Shown: positions 23,101 through 38,100 of the stretch, piece by piece
Numbering within the stretch: the stretch's first letter is position 1
Layout of the letters: each line of letters opens with the position of its first letter
DNA from: Tubiluchus corallicola
Taxonomy: Eukaryota > Priapulida > Priapulimorpha > Priapulimorphida > Tubiluchidae
Reading direction: 5' to 3'
Length of the DNA: 64,000 bases
Assembly (NCBI GenBank): GCA_030141605.1
Contig: JAQGDQ010001071.1
Location: forward strand, 1 to 64,000
The notes under the pieces: model-generated
The model's database searches: none
The model's input: only the letters and a program-made list of their open reading frames with translations
What the model was told of the DNA's origin: nothing
Program-made: the position numbers and the translations under genes

Positions 23101-26100
23101 AAGATCTTCTTCTCTTTGATGATGGTTTCATATTAACATCCATTCACTTCTCATCGTCTTTAATGACCGCTAATTCGCTGCAATGATTTTCATCGCTCTC
23201 TTGCACATGGCAGCATTATGCTGGGCCTTGTTGACGAATCAATCATCTTTTCATGAGCAAGATCTAAATGAAATTTCATGTTTCAAGGTGTAGGACATTG
23301 CATCATTATGCTGGGCCTTTTTGATGAATCAGTCATCGTCTCATGAGCGAGATCTAAATGAAATTTCATGTTTCAAGGGGTAGGACATGGCAGCATTATG
23401 CTGGGCCTTGTTGATGAATCAATCATCTTTTCATGAGCGAGATCTAAATGAAATTTCATGTTTCAAGGGGTAGCACATGGCAGCATTATGCTGGGCCTTG
23501 TTGATGAATCAATCATCTTTTCATGAGCGAGATCTAAATGAAATTTCATGTTTCAAGTGGTAGGACATGGCAGCATTATGCTGGGCCTTGTTGATGAATC
23601 AGTCATCGTCTCATGAGCAAGATCTAAATGAAATTTCATGTTTCAAGGTGTAGCACATGGCAGCATTATGCTGGGCCTTGTTGATGAATCAGTCATCGTC
23701 TCATGAGCAAGATCTAAATGAAATTTCATGTTTCAAGGGGTAGGACATGGCAGCATTATGCTGGGCCTTGTTGATGAATCAATCATCTTTTCATGAGCGA
23801 GATCTAAATGAAATTTCATGTTTCAAGGGGTAGCACATGGCAGCATTATGCTGGGCCTTGTTGATGAATCAATCATCTTTTCATGAGCGAGATCTAAATG
23901 AAATTTCATGTTTCAAGTGGTAGGACATGGCAGCATTATGCTGGGCCTTGTTGATGAATCAGTCATCGTCTCATGAGCAAGATCTAAATGAAATTTCATG
24001 TTTCAAGGTGTAGCACATGGCAGCATTATGCTGGGCCTTGTTGATGAATCAGTCATCGTCTCATGAGCAAGATCTAAATGAAATTTCATGTTTCAAGGGG
24101 TAGGACATGGCAGCATTATGCTGGGCCTTGTTGATGAATCAATCATCTTTTCATGAGCGAGATCTAAATGAAATTTCATGTTTCAAGGGGTAGCACATGG
24201 CAGCATTATGCTGGGCCTTGTTGATGAATCAATCATCTTTTCATGAGCGAGATCTAAATGAAATTTCATGTTTCAAGGTGTAGGACATGGCAGCATTATG
24301 CTGGGCTTTGTTGATGAATCAGTCATCTTCTCATGAGCGAGATCTAAATGAAATTTCATGTTTCAAGGTGTAGGACCTTTTCGCAACATCATTTATTGTA
24401 AAAGTGAGAGTCTTTAGGTTTAGCAATGCTTATATGTGAGGCCGTACTAGTGGCGGCTCCTGTATAGTTACTGTGGAACTGCATGTGAATACCAGTGAAA
24501 AAGCCTTCTGTATGGGGAACTAACAGAAGGGACACGCCCCATTGGACGCCCTAAGCTAAGATACAAGGCTACCTGTAAAAGCGCTTTGAAATGTGGAGAA
24601 GTTCTGGATGAATGGCAAAGAATCGTAGAAAATCGACCATCGTGGAAAACAACAGTATAGAAAACGTGTAATAAAGAAGACATTTGAAATGATCGAAGAG
24701 GTGTTGGTTCAGAGAAAAAGTGCAGAAGTTCAACCAATGAACGTGGTTTCTTAAAGACATGCAAAAAAGAAGGCATTTGAAATGATCGAAGATGTGTTGG
24801 TTCAGAGAAAAAGTGCAGAAGTTCAACCAATGAACATGGTTTCTTAAAGACATGCAAAAAAGAAGGCATTTGAAATGATCGAAGATGTGTTGGTTCAGAG
24901 AAAAAGTGCAGAAGTTCAACCAATGAACGTGGTTTCTTAAAGACATGCAAAAAAGAAGGGATTTGAAATGATCGAAGATGTGTTGGTTCAGAGAAAAAGT
25001 GCAGAAGTTCATCACAAGTAGCATGCAAACATAAACCAGAAGAGGTAATAGAATTAAATGGTTCTGATCAAGATTAGATCCTGCTATCCTCAAATCTGGT
25101 TAGAAAAACACAAGTCTACAACATACACATTGTTTTTTCGGAAGCAAATAATACATTCAGCTCAACGCACATTCTGTATACATTGTTTTTTAAGAAATAA
25201 TCATTCATTAACACATTCTCTATCATTGTTTTTCGGGCAAACTGCATTCACTACCAATTTTATAATTGTTTTTGAAGCAAACAATGCATTCACTCAACAA
25301 CTCTGTATACATTGTTTTTCGGAAGCAAATATCATTCAGCTCAACGCACATTCTGTATACATTGTTTTTTCGCTAGCAAACAATGCAGTCATCTCAACGC
25401 ACATTCTCTATACATTGTTTTTCGCTAGCAAACAATGCATTCAGCTCAACACACATTCTCTATACATTGTTTTTTCGGAAGCAAACAATGCATTTATCTC
25501 AACACACATTCTCTATACATTGTTTTTTTCGGAAGCAAATAATGCATTCAGCTCAACACACATTCTCTATACATTGTTTTTTCGGAAGCAAACAATGCAT
25601 TCAGCTCAACACACATTCTGTATACATTGTTTTTTTGGAAGCAAATAATGCATTCATCTCAACACACATTCTCTATACATTGTTTTTTCGGAAGCAAACA
25701 ATGCATTCAGCTCAACACACTTTCTGTATACATTGTTTTTTGGAAGCAAATAATACATTCATCTCAACACACATTCTCTATACAATGTTTTTTCGGAAGC
25801 AAACAATGCATTCAGCTCAACACACATTCTCTACACATTGTTTTTCGGAAGCAAACAATGCATTCAGCTCAACACACATTCTCTACACATTGTTTTTCGG
25901 AAGCAAACAATGCATTCAGCTCAACACACATTCTCTATACATTGTTTTTTCGGAAACAAATAATGCATTCATCTCAACACACATTCTCTACACATTGTTT
26001 TTTCGGAAGCAAATAATGCATTCATCTCAACACACATTCTCTACACATTGTTTTTTCGGAAGCAAACAATGCATTCATCTCAACACACACATTCTCTATA

Positions 26101-29100
26101 CATTGTTTTTCGGAAGGCGTTCACACTAGGCAGTAAGTCACTGGATGTCATCTCGTAGCAACTGTTTCAAAGTTTGCAGTAACTTGCCGACAGTAACTCG
26201 CAAAGGCGTTCACACTAGGCAGTAAGTCACTGGATGTCATCTCGTAGCAACTGTTTCAAAGTTTGCAGTAACTTGCCGACAGTAACTCGCAAAATAATTC
26301 ACCTTTGCTAATTTGCTATCAGGGAGAGAAAGCTCATTAGTCTGACGTAAAAGTTTGTAATTCAATCTAGAAGAATGGCCTCTATCATTATAAACTTAGT
26401 AGTCATTGTACAAAGTCACCTTGGTTTGGAGTCACAGTTTTGGTTTTTAAATGACACGTGGTTTTGAAACATCATCCAGATAATGAAGACAGATTAAACA
26501 TGACATAAACCTAGAAACCTGAAGTAGGTTTCAGAAAAATCGCTTTAAAAATCATATTATTGTACTGCAATTTTATGCGTATAACGTACACGCGATGAAA
26601 GGAATTTTTGCTCGTTTTCATTCTAAATCTCCCGCAATACTGTTCCGACTGCACCATTACATGACGTCACTACGCAAACATAAATCAGGGAAAGAAAAGG
26701 AAATGTTAAACTATGACCCAGAAAGCTAAAAGCTTTCCATGCAAATCTGTATTACTTAACATTTGCCTTACCTGCTGGAAAGACTTATGTAACTAGAAAT
26801 AATCAATTAAAATGTTCGTGCCAATCGGTAAAATGTGCTGACTCACCTTACAGGATGCACTACTCACTAACTAGAAAACATATTTTTAATCTTATTGACT
26901 AAATGCAGTAATTTAAAATTCTACTTTCATTAGTGACATATGTGCTACAAATGCTCTGATTACTTTTTCAAACTTCACGCAGTGTTACCATCAGAATGGC
27001 TGCGTCTGACGGTCATTGCGTGAGTTTAAATCAAGTTTTGTACATTACTGCCAATGCAAGCCCTGTATGCAATAAGGCAGATTGTAAGTGGAGGGTTTTC
27101 TTGCATTTTAACTTACAGATGCAACATTGTAACTCATGCAACGTTCGTTTTTGCACTTTGCAGGAAGAGCAGCAAGACGAGGAAGACGAGGAGGAAGTCA
27201 AATTCCGCGTTTTACCCTGCTTGCCGAAGGTGGCAGCACCGTTGCCTACGCGGAATGGCAGTGGTTGCATGGCAATTTTCAAATTTTGCCTACGCTGGGT
27301 GCTATATATTCTGTCCTTTCCGTTCGTCTGCGCGTTCACGTGGACGATACCCGACTGCTCGAAAGAACACAATAGGTAATTTTGTCATCACTGAGATCGT
27401 TTCTGTACGATTGAAATTTTTTGGTTAGTAATTATGTTTGCAAAGTCCTTTACTGATATGAGAGAGAGAGAACGCTTGAGTGGCCACAGTGTGTGCTTAG
27501 CAGCCCAAGTTTGGCAACAGTAAACATAGTCAGTATATGGATGGGTGACCATCTGAAGAACGGCTCCTAGGCGGTTTCATTTACCGTAACGCTCCTGGCT
27601 ATTTACCTCAAAGGATGTACATATTTAAAAACACATGTGCAAGTTTAACGTCTCATCTAAGAAGATTGGCCTTCTTTATAAAACAATGTTAATACTTATA
27701 GCATGGGGCTAGTTATTATAGCTGTGGGCACCAGCGTGCCGCGGTGTATATTCATTTTTCTACTGTTTTATACCTAGTCCACATGGTGCTTCAAAAGAAT
27801 GACATTCAAAACAGTGAACTTTGTCCAGATTTTCACTGACGGCTACTTAACTATTTCATAAAGGGGTGCTATTTAATCTCTCTTCATTTCTGAAATAGTG
27901 CAGAAATGGCTTATACGATAACGAGCTTTGTTTTAGCCAGTGTCGTGAAGGAAGGCAAAATCAACGAAAAAAGGAAATTGGAAAAGAAATGAAACCAGAA
28001 TTTGTTATCAAATGTTTCGGAGATTAAAATCAGAACGGCAGACTTTTAAATTATATTTGGATAAGTAGCGTTTCACAAGTCACACTAGTGAATTTCGTAA
28101 GAAAGAAATTAAACTCTCCCCACGCAGAGTAATTACTTTTTGTATCAATAAAACAAACCCACTCTGGAATTCACGTGCATAAGAACACGTCTGTTCTAAT
28201 GGTTTTGAAGAAATAGTGGCATATGTCAGAGGTTCAAATAAATTGATTGGCTCACAGAATAGTTATTTCTTTAGCTTAAAAAGGAGTTGAAACTTTCTTT
28301 AGGAACAAAAAGCAGCAAAATCCTTCAATGTATTAAACTGCTCTTGCACCGAAATATTAAAAATAAAATAATCATGGCTGCCCCATAAGCTCTTCAGCTG
28401 TGTAGGCAGAACTGATACAGTTTATTATAAGAAGTGTTTTCGCCTTGTAAGCAACATCATTAAATGTGTGAAAATTCTCTATCAGTTTTCTCTTGCTGTC
28501 ATTTGAACAAACCTACACTGCAGTGTGTAATCGCGTTACTTATTATAAATTCATAACAGGATTTGTCAAATAATCTCTGCACAAGCCAGTCTAAACAGAT
28601 TTGTGAGTCTGAACTTATACATCAGTCCAGCATCTGTCTTGCATGGACCCCATCTGCCGGGCCATGTTGAAAGCAGCCGCTGCATAATCTGTAAACATAA
28701 AGAGCTTTGATTAATTATGTGGTCTCCACCCGCAAAAGAGGGCCGACTTGCACTTGAATCTTCAGGCTGTTTTTATCATAAAAATCAAACTCGCCCTTAC
28801 AAAAACTGTTAAAAAACGTAGAACTGGGAATCTGATCATTTCGATGCTAGAAGATCGATTTTAAAAGGCAATAAGCATTTTCTTTCATTTCTTGGCAAGT
28901 CATAGCAATATGATTTGTAGAATTGCTGTCCATTAGGCATTGCTGTAAACGTGGTGATGAGAATTGGCAACTAAAACTTGCCTTACAATTATTTACAGAC
29001 AAGGCTTACAGGAAGAGTGTTCATGTATGTAGATATAATTCCATAATGTGTAGAAACCTGTAACATTAGGTCTTTAACTGTTATTCTGCGTGAGAGCCGT

Positions 29101-32100
29101 AAGGCATAAAATCTATAGCACGAGTATTGTTGATTATTGAACAGTAGGTATTGTTTATTATTGAACGGTTGGTATTGTTCACTACTGAACAGTAGTATTG
29201 TTCTTTGTTGAACAGTAGGTATTGTTGATTATTGAACAGTAGGTATTGTTTATTATTGAATGGTTGGTATTGTTCACTACTGAACAGTAGTATTGTTCTT
29301 TGTTGAGTGGTAGGTATTGTTCATCACTGTACAGTTAGTATTGTTTATTATTGAACGTTTGGTATTGTTCACTACTGAACAGTAGCTATTGTTCTTTATA
29401 AAACAGTAGGTACTATTCTTTGTTGAATGGTTCGTATTGTTCACTACTGAACAGCAGGTGTCGTTCTTTATTGAATATTAGGCATTCGTTGTTGAACTAT
29501 TGATGAAGTCCATTACCGAATGTTTGATATTGTACGTTAATTGAACAGTTGGCATTATTCGTTATTGAACAGTAGGTATTGTTCATTAATAAAACGGTTA
29601 ATAAAGTTTGTTATTGAACGGTTGGTATTGTTCGTTATTGAACAGCAGGTATTGTTTGTTATTGAACGGTTACTTAATGAAGTGCTTTTTTCATATTCAG
29701 GAAATGGTTTTGGTTGAGTTTTCTCTTATCCGTATTGTGGATAGCTGTGCTGAGCTTCACCATGGTAACCGTGGTCGGAAGAGCCGGATGCTTGTTAAAT
29801 GTTGACACCTACACCATGGGGCTAGTTATTATAGCTGTGGGCACCAGCGTGCCGGTGTGTATTCATTTTTCTACTATTTTATACCTAGTCCACATGGTGC
29901 TTCAAAAGAATGACATTCAAAACAGTGGACTTTGTCCAGATTTTCACTGATGGCTACTTAACTATTTCATAAAGGGGTGCTATTTAATCTCTCTTCATTT
30001 CTGAAATAGTGTAGAAATGGCATATATGAAAACAAGCTTTGTTTTAGCAAGTGTTGTGAAGGAAGGCAAAATCAACGGAAAAAGAAAGTTGGAAAAGAAA
30101 TGAAACCAGAATTTGTTATCAAATGTTTCGGAGATTAAAATCAGAAGGGCAGACTTTTAAATTATATTTGGATAACACCAAGTAGGTTTGCTTATTGGAG
30201 AAATGTTCACCTCTAAATGCAGAAAGAGGCGCCATAGCTTGCATCTCTGCAGGTTAGTCGCCACAGCATGAGCACAAGTCTGTAAAACTTACAAAGTTAC
30301 TCACGATACTTGCTATAAATTGGCTTTTCTAGCTGAGTCATCAGCAGCCACCATAATTGGCTGTTCATGGCTTACATGGTCCTTCAGCACTGACAAACAC
30401 AAGAATGACAGTGTTTACAATGACAGTGTCTACAATGACAGTGTGGATGACCTATTATGCTCTTTTTTATAATTAAAGTTATGTTATGGTTATTAAGTAT
30501 ATTTAGTGATTCCTGGTTTAACTCTTTCAGGACTGCACCATTCACAATTAGCTCTTATAAGACCCATGGTTTTCCTGTTATTGTTTGAGCACAGACATAC
30601 CTAAATGATTACAAGTTAGGCACTGTTCTATTGAGGGGAATATTGGCTATACAGTCATGCTATTTGTTTAAACATTTATAAGTGATTTAATTCTATGAAA
30701 TTAAGGAAAATACATCGTCTTCAGGCACTCCAGCTTGACCTATCTAGTAGCTTAGTCTGGTGTACACTTGCCTGATCGTACACACTAATTTATTGATCAC
30801 CTGCTTGCTACAGTCCAAGCTGTGCATTGTTCTGCTGCTATTCCAGGGAAAACAATCGATCAGCCAAGGACAAATTAAGGTCATTTCATCTTTTAACAGG
30901 AATTTCTTCTTAAAAATAGAATAGACTTAAGGCCAAAGTTTATCAGAGTGTTTAGTTGAAATTTTCTGCCTTAGGTGATTTCACACAAGTGACACTGTAC
31001 TGTACATTGTTACAGTGCAAACGCTGCAGTTGCTGCAAACCTTTTACAATTTATCTCTCAAAAATCGATTTTTAATTTGTCTAAGGTCAGCAAATGCATT
31101 GTATGTATAAGTTTGCATGAAAATTCATTGTAGGATGAGTAGAAACCTACAACAATTGTCAAATATGATGCAATCGCTGCTTATTAAGAGCAGTTTTTCA
31201 TGAACTTATTCAAGATGTAGCAAACGGTCGTGAAGGAGTCAATAATACTGTTTTTTTACTTATCCACCCTCGGTGTTTTTACAGAGTGATTAATTCAGCT
31301 GGTCCACTGAACCCAGTTCCCGAAAATATATGGAATAATAGATTATCAGTCTTTCCAAGAAGACCAGCTTGCGGCAGAATGATCTGGCTAACTTCAGCAA
31401 TGGAAATAATCTTGAACAACCTGTTTGTCTGCCAGAAGCAGTAAAAAAACGAGTTTTAAAGTAAATGCCCAGTTATTTTTATCATATGAAAACCAACTTC
31501 TTAAGGAGAAGAGGAATAATTTAATCTTATACGCCCGTTTTTTTGCGCACAACTTACGTGAATTAATTAATCAAACGCGTCAGATCTCATCAATTTGAAC
31601 TGAGGTACTGAATCTGCATTCACCAAATTGACGTCTAACATAATGTCAATCATTTTCATTGACTGTCCAATCAGCGTGCAAGTTATTTCACACACCCCTG
31701 CAGCAGGTACGTTCGGGACATTTAGCTACAGCTCTGTCTAAACTGTTATGAAAAATACTCAACTTTTCATTAGTTAGTGGTAGAAATATAAGCCTGTTTC
31801 TGGATTTTAATATTGTCAATTGAAATTGTAGGTGAATTGGGTGGAAATATATAGTCACGTTTCGTTTGTAGGAAAAAATTCACAACGCTTGCGTTTATGA
31901 GTTGCTGATTAAACCATTTTGTAATCAAGAAAATGTGCAGTTTAGTTTAGTTTATGGCTTTGCAAGTTAGATAAAACAACTATTTGATCAACTTTAAATA
32001 AGGACAAAACAAAATGTTTTCTTTTCTGGCCAGTTTTTATAAACCTCAATGAGATCTTCACAGTCAAAATTAATCCAAATGTGGTCAAAACTCATATATC

Positions 32101-35100
32101 ATACATCAATGTAATATTAGCTAATTTTACGCTATTTTTCTGTTTGTAATCAAGGTTAAATGATTACCATTGGGACTTATGTGACTCGGGAATTCAATAT
32201 AAGGGTCGTCTATGGAATGGAACAGTCAAATCTATTCCATTTCCATAGCCTGACAAACGTAAAAATATAAAAACTTGATAAATCTTGCAGACGAGCACAT
32301 TATCAATTCATAAAGAAAAATACATCGCAGGTTTGATGTTTATTTGCTTAAAAGCAAGAAAGACTTTGTTGCTCATTTATTGTAAAGCAAGGCTAACTGG
32401 CTTAGTTTCTTTATTATACTTATGTCTCTGTATTTTGCAGTGTTTGAAACTTCGTCTCTACATTCTGTTTAAATTGAAAAGTCATTTTTTTAGCTAATTG
32501 AAGTGTTAATTTTGTGTTAAAGTCGGTGCTGCTCTGCAAATTTATGTTTAAGAAAAACGGTAACCAGTTTATCTGCTGATTAGACATTGGTTGTGACTGT
32601 CATGTTGTTTAGTTTAGCTTAGACAGTTGTTGTCCTGCCTGCGCTGTTGTCCCGAATGCTGCTGAGCTTGCTTACGTCACAGCGGAGGCGGAGCGATAGA
32701 CAAATATGTTTGACGTCAATTTCGGCTGCGAATTGTGAATGACGTCACAGCAGAATTTTCCGAAAAGCATTATGGGATGCCTGTGCCCGTATTTACGTAG
32801 TAAATGATACAGTTGATACTGTACTGACTTGAGCTGTCACAGGTTGAACTGTTAGTAATACAGAAGTTTGTTTTTGTGTTATGCTACTTTTTGTACGTTA
32901 CACATGTGCAAAATACCCCGAATTCCCGACCCGGAACCGGACAGTAAGCGGCTAGGAATGCTTCCTTGCATGTAAAACAAGGCATTATAATTTCCCGCCT
33001 CGACGTCATTGGTGACTGGCCGCTTGACCAGTGAATTGCAATGCTTCCTTGCGTGTAAGACGAGGTATTATAATTTCCTGCCTTGACGTCATAAGTGAAT
33101 GGTCGCTTGACCACTGAATAGCAATGCTCTCTTGCATGTAAAACGAGGTATTATAGTTTCCTGCGTTGACGTCATAAGTGAATGGTCGCTTGACCACTGA
33201 ATAGCAATGCTCTCTTGCATGTAAAACGAGGTTTTATATTTTCCCGCCTTGATGTCATAAGTGAATGGTCGCTTGACCACTGAATAGCAATGCTCTCTTG
33301 CATGTAAAACGAGGTATTATATTTTCCCGCCTTGACGTCATAAGTGAATGGCCGCTTGAACACTGAATTGCAGAGAAATCCCGAAATTATTTTTATAATT
33401 ACTTAATTATTTTACAAAAGCAAAAGGAATATCATTTCAACACGTGTTCCTTAAACTTTTGCTAAAAATTGTTGCTGAGGCTGGGCTTTTACTTTAAATG
33501 ATGTGAACGGATGAGTTAAACAAACCTGCAATCCTGATATATAGCAGTGTGCGCGATGTATTTGATTTTCAATTTGCTCGAACATGAGGCAGTATCGTAA
33601 TTCACTTTCCCGTAAACATTACTACATGTGTTCTCTTTGTGACTAGTTCATGGCCTTCTTTTTGCTTTCCTGTTTTATTGAACCAGACGTTGTCGGTGCA
33701 CTGTTTAACATTTTTCAGTAGCCCATATGCACATGCATATCACCTTCTGTAATACACGTTCACGAATGAAACAAATCCTCTAAGCTGATTCATATTCAGG
33801 AAGGAGATTACAATTCCCAACAAAATTTAAATACCCTAACAAAACCCTAGTACTAATTAGGATTGCTGGATTAGAAAATTAGAAATACGGGACTCTCTAT
33901 TACTGCATATAAAATTTATACATGCCTACACACCCAGATCAATATATCATAAAAGTAGAGTTATAATTTATAAGCCAAAAACATAAGGATTTTAATGGGT
34001 TATGAGAAAAACAAATGTGCAATCACTTGAAATATTTAATACAGACAACAGTGAAATATTAATACAGACAACATTTGAAACTACTACATATAATAATCCT
34101 AATTACTGAATAATTGTATTGTTTTGTTTAGATTTAGGTATCTAACTTGTATCATTTTTACTGTTTTTATTATTATTTTTTCTTATTTGTTTTTGTTTTT
34201 GTTATCTGCAGCATCACCGTTAATTTTTAATATACTAATATATTTATAAGAAAGGGCAGGAGACTAGATGACGCTATGGTCCTTCCCTGCCCTGCTCCAT
34301 GATTATAATTACTTAATATTTAAAAAAAACTTTTGATGTTAAACTAATTGGAGAAAATAAATGTTCTATGTCTATGTCTATGTCTACTCAATATAGATAA
34401 CTGAAACAAATTCTCAGAGAGTGAAATCATTACAAAATTCTTATTCAAAATGTAAAGGAAAAGAATTTGGAAGAATATTATAATTTTAACACAAACAATA
34501 GAGAAAATAAACTAAAAATTTATTTAGGCCGGAGAGCAAAACGGTAACCATAGCAACTGAACAAGTTGCAAACAGGCAGCAGACACATCAGTTTTGTATA
34601 AACTTTTAGCAATACTAGTCACTGAAAGCTGAGTACAGGACAGGGGACAAAACTATCAAATATGGTACGGGTCCCATATTTCAGGGATGTCTGCAACGTT
34701 AGTCCTAATCCGCTTCACAAACTAATTTCTTGTGTGCGGGAAATTGTAAACTTTAGCCCCTTTTCACTTACATAGAAACTATTACCTCATTGAAGTTTTC
34801 AAGTAACGCATCTGAATTGAAAAGAAACTATTCAATCAAAGTTTCTAAATGCCACTTAACGTGATTGTAAATTTGTCTTTCTTCCCGTTTACACAGTTTC
34901 TGGATATTTCAGTCCTCTAAACATCGACTTTCTCAGAAAGCCAATTCAGATGGTGACATCTTTTTATTAAGCAATAATATAATGCGATTGTATTGATTTC
35001 AGGACTGCCTCAGCTCTATTCTGGTAGCCAGAGATGGTTATGGAGATATGGCTGTCTCCAACGCTATCGGCTCAAACGTTTTCGACATTAATCTCGGTCT

Positions 35101-38100
35101 GGGCCTGCCATTCATCATTCGCATGGCCATCGATAAAGGAAAACCCATCTCTTTATTATCCGACGAGGAAAAGGTAAGCGTGCCTGGGTTCGTTTAGGAT
35201 AGTTGGAATGAGTCCTTTGAGTTATGCAGCAAATTTTGTGCGAATACTTAAGCTGAATGTATTCCTTGATTAGCTCATTCATTTTCTTCCATATTTTCCT
35301 TCAGGCTGACAAGGAAAATACTTCTCTTTCCGTCTAATTTTCCCAGAAATATTTTTTATCGCGCATCCAGTCGAGAATTTTATAATTTTTTTGCTCATAC
35401 TTACTTGATGCGGTCATATGAAAGCCTGTATTTTCTTAATTCAAAATGCTTAATGCAATAATTATTATAACATTGGGAATGCAGGACGCAACCATGTTGT
35501 TCTATGGCTAACTCATGGCCGGGGTTGCCGTTTTGTATGATGCTCTTTGCATTGGAGGCTAAAAAGTACGGAATTTTCCTTGAAATTGGTGTATTAACGG
35601 TCATGTTGCCGCCTATACCATAATTATCAGAACATACATGAGTTCATGATACAAAAAAGAGACTATGCACTAATTAATAATTATACGATAATTTAGTAAT
35701 CTGAAGCCAAAAAACAAAGCGTGAAAAAATGCGCGTTGAAAAAATTTAAAACATTACTGCTAACCAGTGAGAAATAAACAAACTTTGATTTCAACTGATT
35801 TTAAATGTTCAACGATTCAGCTTTAAACATTCACAAAGTTTTAAAAAAATTATCTTCCCTCCCTACTGACATCTTTGATGAGCTCATGGCCTGGCCTCAC
35901 CATCAGCCACAGTGCATCAGTCCTGTGGGAATAAAAACTGTGAGCGTCTTTTTATGCGATCATAAAATTTATCTCAGAACTCGTAATTAACCAAACGCGT
36001 GATTAAACACTTTCGATTAATTATTTCCGAGTTAGTTCAAAAATTTCTACTAAAATTGATGAAGCGAGAATCCGTTCCGTTTACATTAGTGGGCGTAATT
36101 ATGACTCCGCAGTAAGGCAAACAGAGATGGCATTTTCATTAACTGTCATAATATCGTTAACCAAAAGTTTATCAAAATTTGTCCTATAAACAAATGGTGT
36201 GATGAAAAATCGATAGATAATTTAATTTAAGTGGGTTTAACTTACAGCACTTTATAACCCTGGATTATTTGTGGGAAATTCACCATAAATTTTTGCAAGT
36301 TCCTTAAAGCACAAGAAAACCCTCCACTTACATAAAGATTAAAAAATTCGTCTTGAAATTTTATACCACTTACTACATTTTCGTATGCATGGCTTGCATC
36401 GGCAGTAACTGTTTATAAAATGTGTAAATTTAAACTCCCGCAATGATCGTTAGGCACAGCCATTTTAATGGTAGGTCATTTGAAACAAGTTTTGTTAACA
36501 TTGAATAAAGTTTGAAAAAATAATCAGAGCATTCGTAGCACACATGTTGCTAATTAAGTAAAATTTTAAATTACTGTATCTTGTCAATAAGATTAAAAAT
36601 ATGTATTTGGTTATTGAGTGGCGCACCCTGGAGGGTGACTCAGCAACATTTTACCAATTGGCACAAACATTTTAAACTATTAATCTAGTTTCATAAGTCT
36701 TTCCAGTAGGTACGCGATAAACCAAGTAATATAGATTTGCACGGAAAGTCTTTTGGGTCATAATTTAACATTTCCTTTTTTCCCCTGATTTAGTGGCATA
36801 GCGACATCGTGTAGTGACGTCATGTAATGGCGCCGTCGGAACAGGATTGCGGGAGATTTAAAATGAAAACAAACAAAAATTCCTTTCAACGCGAATACGA
36901 TATACGCATAAAAGTGCTGTAAAGTAATATAATCTTTTAAGGCGATTTTTCTGAAACTGACTTCAGGTTTCTCTTTTCTTGTCCCTTAAAGGTCTGTCCC
37001 TAGTCTGAATCAAATTATGTCCCTGAATTTTTGGTTTTTCTGGGTACCAAAATGAAATCATCGAAAAATTAAGGCAAAAAAATAAAAGAAATTAGGATCA
37101 TTTTTGGGTACTACTCGGCTTTCTTGCTATTTTTGCAGTTTACTATTCTTTATAAATATTGTGTTCTTTTGTACACATGAAAAAACATTGTGTTCTTTTG
37201 TACACATGTACACATAAAAAAACATTGTGTTCTTTTGTACACATAAAAACATTGTGTTCTTTTGTACACATAAAAAACGTGTTCTTTTATACACATGAAA
37301 AACACATTGTGTTCTTTTGTACACATAAAAAACATTGTGTTCTTTTATACACATGAAAAACACATTGTGTTCTTTTGTACACATAAAAAACATTGTGTTC
37401 TTTTGTACACATGAAAAACACATTGTGTTCTTTTGTACACATGAAAAACACATTGTGTTCTTTTGTACACATAAAAAACATTGTGTTCTTTTGTACACAT
37501 GAAAAACACATTGTGTTCTTTTGTACACATAAAAAACATTGTGTTCTTTTGTACACATGAAAAACACATTGTGTTCTTTTGTACACATGAAAAAACCTCA
37601 ACAGGGCACAAAATTGCTAGTTTTCAATAATTGCAATACTCTAGTAGAATATTATTGTGTGACCCATGAATATTACTGTGTTGAGAGTAGTACTTGTTTT
37701 GTTGTTGGTGCTGTTTGCAAAGGAAGACAGGTGATTTGCAAAGTTGCGGAATGCATGAAAACTGAAGTTTGTTACCCGTGGCATGAGCGAAAGATATAAT
37801 ATTTGTGACACACGCCTAATAGGGGCGAACATCGAACGTTCGAATTTGATTCGAACGAGTTTTTTTTAGTTCGAATTCAATTCGAATCTAAAATTTTTGT
37901 AGATTCGAATCATTCAGCACTTCAGCCAGATACGTTCTTTATCATTAAAATGTTTGAAACATCGTGCAATGTGCACAATTTAGCTGCAGTTTCTGTGCAA
38001 AATTTTTCATAAACTTTTACTGCAGAACAGAATCAAGTAATATGCTTGATCTTTGTAAGACCAGTTTTTACCAGTGACTCAAAAACTTGTTCGAAATTCT

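Noticed and set aside
25383-26129. 248-codon ORF over the 53-bp array
   Set aside because: Entirely made of array units, frame shifts between units, and overlapping ORFs exist in other frames.
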